Made by a program: the position numbers and the translations under genes
Assembly (NCBI GenBank): GCA_035571835.1
Contig: DATNBU010000011.1
Span: 62,001-126,000 of the forward strand
DNA from: Candidatus Limnocylindrales bacterium
GTDB taxonomy: Bacteria > Desulfobacterota > Binatia > UBA1149 > CAITLU01
Direction of reading: 5' to 3'
Length of the DNA: 64,000 nt
Notes under the pieces: model-generated
Database searches by the model: none
The model's input: only the letters and a program-made list of their open reading frames with translations
Told to the model about the DNA's origin: nothing
In this document: in pieces, positions 60,755 to 64,000 of the stretch
Numbering within the stretch: the first letter of the stretch is position 1
Layout: each line of letters starts with the position of its first letter

Positions 60755-63262
60755 ATGCAGATTCATCGTTTGGCCTGTCGTTCCGCGGCGGACACCAGCC
60801 GCGGCTGGGGGCGACTTATGGCCGCGGGGCTCGTCATCGCAACCACGGCCGCCACGCCGGCGGTCACGTCGTTTGCCGATCCGCCTCCGCCCGTCCAGGA
60901 CTGGTCGCGCACCGAAACTCGCGCAGACTGTGCCGAGCACAACGCTTTACGCAACCCATATTTTGGCGACACCCACGTGCACACCAAGTATTCGGCCGAT
61001 GCGGTGCTCGCGCGCACGCGCAACGACCCGCGCGACGCATACCGGTTCGCGATCGGAAAAGATCATCCGGGATTTCCGGATGACGGAACCGTAGGGCTCC
61101 CGCCGTTCGATACCAATGGCGATCCGCTGCGAACCGCGCACATCGACCGGCCGCTCGATTTCACTGCAGTGACCGATCACGCCGAAGGTTTCGGCGAGTC
61201 GAGCATCTGCCTTGATCCGCATCCGGAATACGACGGCGACGGAACCGGCTACAACGCTCCGCTTTGCGTCGGACTGCGCGACACGTTCGACAACGAGTAC
61301 CATCCCGACAATGCGCTGCCTGCGGCGTTCATCTCGTTCTTCACGGCGCTGAGCCTTCCCAATCCGGGGCGCTTCCAGGACATCTGCGGCGACGCGCCCG
61401 GTTATACGAATTGCAGCACCGAAGCCGGAATCATCTGGCAGGCCACGCAGGATGCAGCCGAGGAGGTCTACGACCGGTCGGACGCGTGCTCGTTCACGAG
61501 CTTCGTCGCGTACGAATGGAGCGGCAACACGTACGGCAACAACCTCCACCGCAACATCATCTTCCGCAATGCCGAGGTTCCGGCGCTGCCGATCACGTAC
61601 TACGAGCAGTGGAAGGCGGAAGACCTGTGGGCGCAGCTCCAGAGCCAGTGCCTCGACCAGCCGGGCAACTGCGACGTGCTGGCGATTCCGCACAATTCGA
61701 ACATCGCGCAGGATGCGATGTTCTCGCGAAAGACATCCGACGGCGTGAGCCTGACCGCTGCGCAGGCGGCGGTGCGTGCGTCGTTCGAGCCGGTCATGGA
61801 GCTGACCCAGGTCAAGGGCGACTCCGAGTGCCGCGACGGCGTCGACGGCACCAGCGACGAGCTGTGCAGCTTCGAGAAACTGTCGCGCACGACTCTCCTG
61901 CAGGATCCTTCGAACTGGAACCAGGAATTCTCGCAGTACGCGTATGCGCGCGGCGCCCTCAAGCAGGGTCTGATCATCCAGGGCATCACCGGCGTGAACC
62001 CGTACGAGCTCGGATTCGTCGGAGGCACCGACACGCACAACGGCGTTCCGGGTGCGGTCAGCGAGATCGACTACGGTTCGATCGGCTTCAGCGGCGTCGC
62101 CGACTCGGAGCCGGCCTTCATCCTGGCCGAAGCCACTCCGCCTTCGAAGATCCAGTCGAATCCCGGCGGCCTCTCGGTCGTGTGGGCCGAAGAGAATTCG
62201 CGCGATGCGATCTTCGCGGCCCTGCGCCGCAAGGAGACGTACTCGACGAGCGGCACGCGCCCGATCGTGCGCTCGTTCGCCGGACGCTACCCGCTCGACC
62301 TCTGCACCAACGGCGAGAATTTCGTCGCGGAAGGTTACGACAAGGGCAAGCCGATGGGCGGCGACATCGGTCCGGTCCTCGGCAAGGAGTCGCCGCGCTT
62401 TGCGGTCATGGCGATGATGGACAACGGAACCGTCGAGCGTCCCGGCACGCCGCTGCAGCACATCCAGATGATCAAGGGCTGGATCGACAACGGTGAGACG
62501 TTCGAGAAGGTCTACGAGATTGCCGGCAATCCCGAGAACGGCGCCGGCGTCAACGAAGCCACCTGCGAGGAAACGAATTCCGCGAACGGATTCCCGACTC
62601 TGTGCACGGTCTGGGAGGATCCCGATTTCGATCCGGAGCTTCACGCGTTCTACTACGTGCGCGTCCTCGAGGATCCCGTCTGCCGTTGGAGCAAGCGGCT
62701 GTGCAACACGCTCGGTGTCACTTGCCCGATCGATTCCGAAGATCCGTACGCCGAGTGCTGCGATCCGCACATTCCGACGACGATCCAGGAGCGCGCGGTG
62801 GCATCGCCGATCTGGTACCACCCGGACCAGCTGGGCATCACCAAGGCAGCGGTAAAATTCGGCAAGGACGGCGGCGACGATCGCCTGCAGATCCAGGCGT
62901 TCATTCCGGAGTCGCCGGGCGGCCTCGACCCCGCGGCCGACGGCATCACGCTGACGCTGCGCGACGACGCGACGGTATGGACCGCCGTGATCCCGGCCGG
63001 AGCCATGACCGTCAAGAAGCCCGGCTTCTTCCAGCTCAAGGACAAGGAAGGAACGCACGGCGGCGTGACGGGGCTGTCGATCAAGGTCTCGAAAGGTCTG
63101 GCGAAGATCAAGGTCAAGACCGGAGACCTCGACCTGGCAGCCATCGAGCGTGACCCCGACGTACCGACGACGCTGACACTCGATCTGACGAGCGGCGATT
63201 ACAGCTCGACGACCGTAAGGGAATGGACCTACGAGGCCCCGAAGCTTACCGTCGCATTCTGA
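60755..63262 (+). CDS. Secreted DUF3604 (PHP-like) protein with C-terminal domain shared with the S8 protease
   Basis: 835 residues from ATG 60755, eight bases after GGAGG; a closer ATG at 60749 is too near that site. The signal peptide is WGRLMAAGLVIATTAATPA, cut near SFA-D. The DUF3604 domain shows PHP-like metal motifs: F-G-D-T-H-V-H-T-K-Y-S, D-F-T-A-V-T-D-H-A-E, A-I-P-H-N-S-N and F-V-G-G-T-D-T-H-N. A metal-dependent phosphoesterase-like activity is possible. Residues 697-835 match the end of the S8 protease in length and in a K-x-G-x-G-x-D-x-L-Q-I core. Function of the family is not established. Confidence 0.88.
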   Translation: MQIHRLACRSAADTSRGWGRLMAAGLVIATTAATPAVTSFADPPPPVQDWSRTETRADCAEHNALRNPYFGDTHVHTKYSADAVLARTRNDPRDAYRFAIGKDHPGFPDDGTVGLPPFDTNGDPLRTAHIDRPLDFTAVTDHAEGFGESSICLDPHPEYDGDGTGYNAPLCVGLRDTFDNEYHPDNALPAAFISFFTALSLPNPGRFQDICGDAPGYTNCSTEAGIIWQATQDAAEEVYDRSDACSFTSFVAYEWSGNTYGNNLHRNIIFRNAEVPALPITYYEQWKAEDLWAQLQSQCLDQPGNCDVLAIPHNSNIAQDAMFSRKTSDGVSLTAAQAAVRASFEPVMELTQVKGDSECRDGVDGTSDELCSFEKLSRTTLLQDPSNWNQEFSQYAYARGALKQGLIIQGITGVNPYELGFVGGTDTHNGVPGAVSEIDYGSIGFSGVADSEPAFILAEATPPSKIQSNPGGLSVVWAEENSRDAIFAALRRKETYSTSGTRPIVRSFAGRYPLDLCTNGENFVAEGYDKGKPMGGDIGPVLGKESPRFAVMAMMDNGTVERPGTPLQHIQMIKGWIDNGETFEKVYEIAGNPENGAGVNEATCEETNSANGFPTLCTVWEDPDFDPELHAFYYVRVLEDPVCRWSKRLCNTLGVTCPIDSEDPYAECCDPHIPTTIQERAVASPIWYHPDQLGITKAAVKFGKDGGDDRLQIQAFIPESPGGLDPAADGITLTLRDDATVWTAVIPAGAMTVKKPGFFQLKDKEGTHGGVTGLSIKVSKGLAKIKVKTGDLDLAAIERDPDVPTTLTLDLTSGDYSSTTVREWTYEAPKLTVAF

Positions 63263-64000
63263 TCTCCCGCCTCCAAAGATTGCTCCGCGCTCCGGCCCTG
63301 CATTTTGCAGTGGCCGGAGCGCTGTGTTTTTTCGCGTCGACCCGGTTCGAGACGGTCGCGTCCGATGCGTCGGTCGCATCGCCCGCATCGCGGCGGCTCG
63401 TCATCGACGCGACCCGCATCCGCGGATTGCAGCGCGACTACCGCCTCGCCAACCACGCGTCTCCGACCGAATCCGAGACCAGAGCGCTCGTCGCGGACCT
63501 CATCGACGAGGAGATCCTGTTTCGCGAGGCGATCGCGATGGGGTTCGACAAAGCCGACCGCTCGATCGGCTGGCGGCTCGTCCAGAAAATGCGCTACCTC
63601 GGCGAAGACGCCGGCGAGGACGTGACGACGCTCTACCGGCGCGCGCTCGCGATGGGCCTTCACAAGTCGGATCCGGTCGTCCGCCGCATCCTCGTCGAGA
63701 AGATGCGGCTGATCATCGGGCACTCCGGTCCGAAGCCCACCGATGCGGAGATTGCCGACTGGTTCGCCGCGCATCAGAGCGAGTACGGACAGGCCGCGCG
63801 CGTGACGTTCCGTCACGTGTTCTTCGACAAGGGCAGGCGCGGCGCCGCTGCTGCGGAGCAGGCCGCGCAAGCCGCAGCTGCCGAAGCTGCAGGGCATGGC
63901 GTCGAGATCGCGAAGTCACTTCATGGCGATCCGTTCGTGATGGGCACCGATCTTCCGTCGCAGGCTCGCAAGGATCTCGAAAAGCTCTTCGGCGCGGCGT
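63259..64000 (+). CDS. Parvulin-type peptidyl-prolyl isomerase, 3' end cut by window
   Basis: The frame runs off the window end with no stop. It can begin at CTG 63259, overlapping the DUF3604 stop (CTGA), or at TTG 63280. The N-terminus is L-L-R-A-P-A-L-H-F-A-V-A-G-A-L, a membrane anchor found in PpiC-type isomerases. It continues with L-V-I-D-A-T-R-I and E-I-L-F-R-E-A-I-A-M-G. The parvulin domain starts at R-V-T-F-R-H-V-F-F and P-F-V-M-G-T-D-L. The catalytic domain is incomplete here. It would help fold exported proteins, possibly the DUF3604 protein encoded just upstream. Confidence 0.85.
   Translation, partial: MISRLQRLLRAPALHFAVAGALCFFASTRFETVASDASVASPASRRLVIDATRIRGLQRDYRLANHASPTESETRALVADLIDEEILFREAIAMGFDKADRSIGWRLVQKMRYLGEDAGEDVTTLYRRALAMGLHKSDPVVRRILVEKMRLIIGHSGPKPTDAEIADWFAAHQSEYGQAARVTFRHVFFDKGRRGAAAAEQAAQAAAAEAAGHGVEIAKSLHGDPFVMGTDLPSQARKDLEKLFGAA

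Noticed and set aside
1..64000. tRNA, rRNA, prophage, insertion sequence or defence system
   Set aside because: I scanned by eye for transposase or integrase motifs, tRNA-like T-loop sequences, and restriction or toxin genes, and saw none. A tRNAscan or HMM search would be decisive.

Overview
The window is high-GC (roughly 65% by eye), densely coded DNA with bacterial Shine-Dalgarno sites, operons and rho-independent terminators. The gene content suggests a free-living, aerobic, Gram-negative bacterium of the old 'Deltaproteobacteria' grade (Binatota/Desulfobacterota- or Myxococcota-like). The clues are a CYP153-type P450 with its own redox partners, Coq4, acyl-CoA dehydrogenases, an apolipoprotein N-acyltransferase, a beta-barrel protein, a DUF3604 protein, and many secreted, disulfide-rich or Thr-linker proteins of the kind common in those genomes. 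This placement is inference; there is no rRNA or tRNA gene in the window to confirm it. I see no phage, insertion sequence, CRISPR array, origin or tRNA.

Layout. 1-3.2 kb: end of a GT87-like membrane glycosyltransferase, then a secreted GCC2/GCC3-type Cys-repeat protein. 3.4-6.3 kb (minus strand): CYP153-like P450, ferredoxin reductase and 2Fe-2S ferredoxin, a complete three-component hydroxylase operon. 6.5-9.6 kb: a zinc-ribbon protein and a large secreted alpha/beta hydrolase. 9.65-14.9 kb (minus): methyltransferase and alanine dehydrogenase (overlapping stop/start), a small secreted protein, a B12/radical SAM enzyme and an outer-membrane barrel. 15-19 kb: Kef-type antiporter and CAP-domain protein. 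18.9-21 kb (minus): GH13 glucosidase and DUF3293 protein. 21.1-27 kb: coiled-coil membrane protein, Coq4 (minus), alkaline-phosphatase-fold lipoprotein, a membrane-anchored protein and Lnt. 27-34 kb: housekeeping enzymes (nitronate monooxygenase, SodC, glycogen synthase, quinone oxidoreductase, cytochrome c, two VOC proteins, NamZ).

34.5-43.3 kb is the most unusual block. Two convergent secreted proteins share one 32-residue, four-cysteine repeat: 4 copies in the first and 39 by my count in the second (2022 aa), which also carries an N-terminal CSLREA/beta-helix and a C-terminal dockerin-like pair. 43.5-48.9 kb: SprT protein, DedA protein, aldehyde dehydrogenase and amino-acid permease, with two tandem hairpin elements between the last two whose stems differ in sequence but keep their pairing. 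48.9-55 kb: an S8 protease with FG-GAP repeats, and a third Cys/Thr-rich surface protein. 55.1-64 kb: membrane aminopropyltransferase-like protein, paired acyl-CoA dehydrogenases with a TetR gene, and a divergent DUF3604 gene followed by a parvulin-type prolyl isomerase cut by the window end.

Working links. The P450 operon, aldehyde dehydrogenase and acyl-CoA dehydrogenases could together take hydrophobic substrates through hydroxylation, oxidation and beta-oxidation, but they lie far apart, so this is only a hypothesis. The S8 protease and the DUF3604 protein, otherwise unrelated, end in the same domain of about 138 residues, which suggests a shared way of being exported or anchored.
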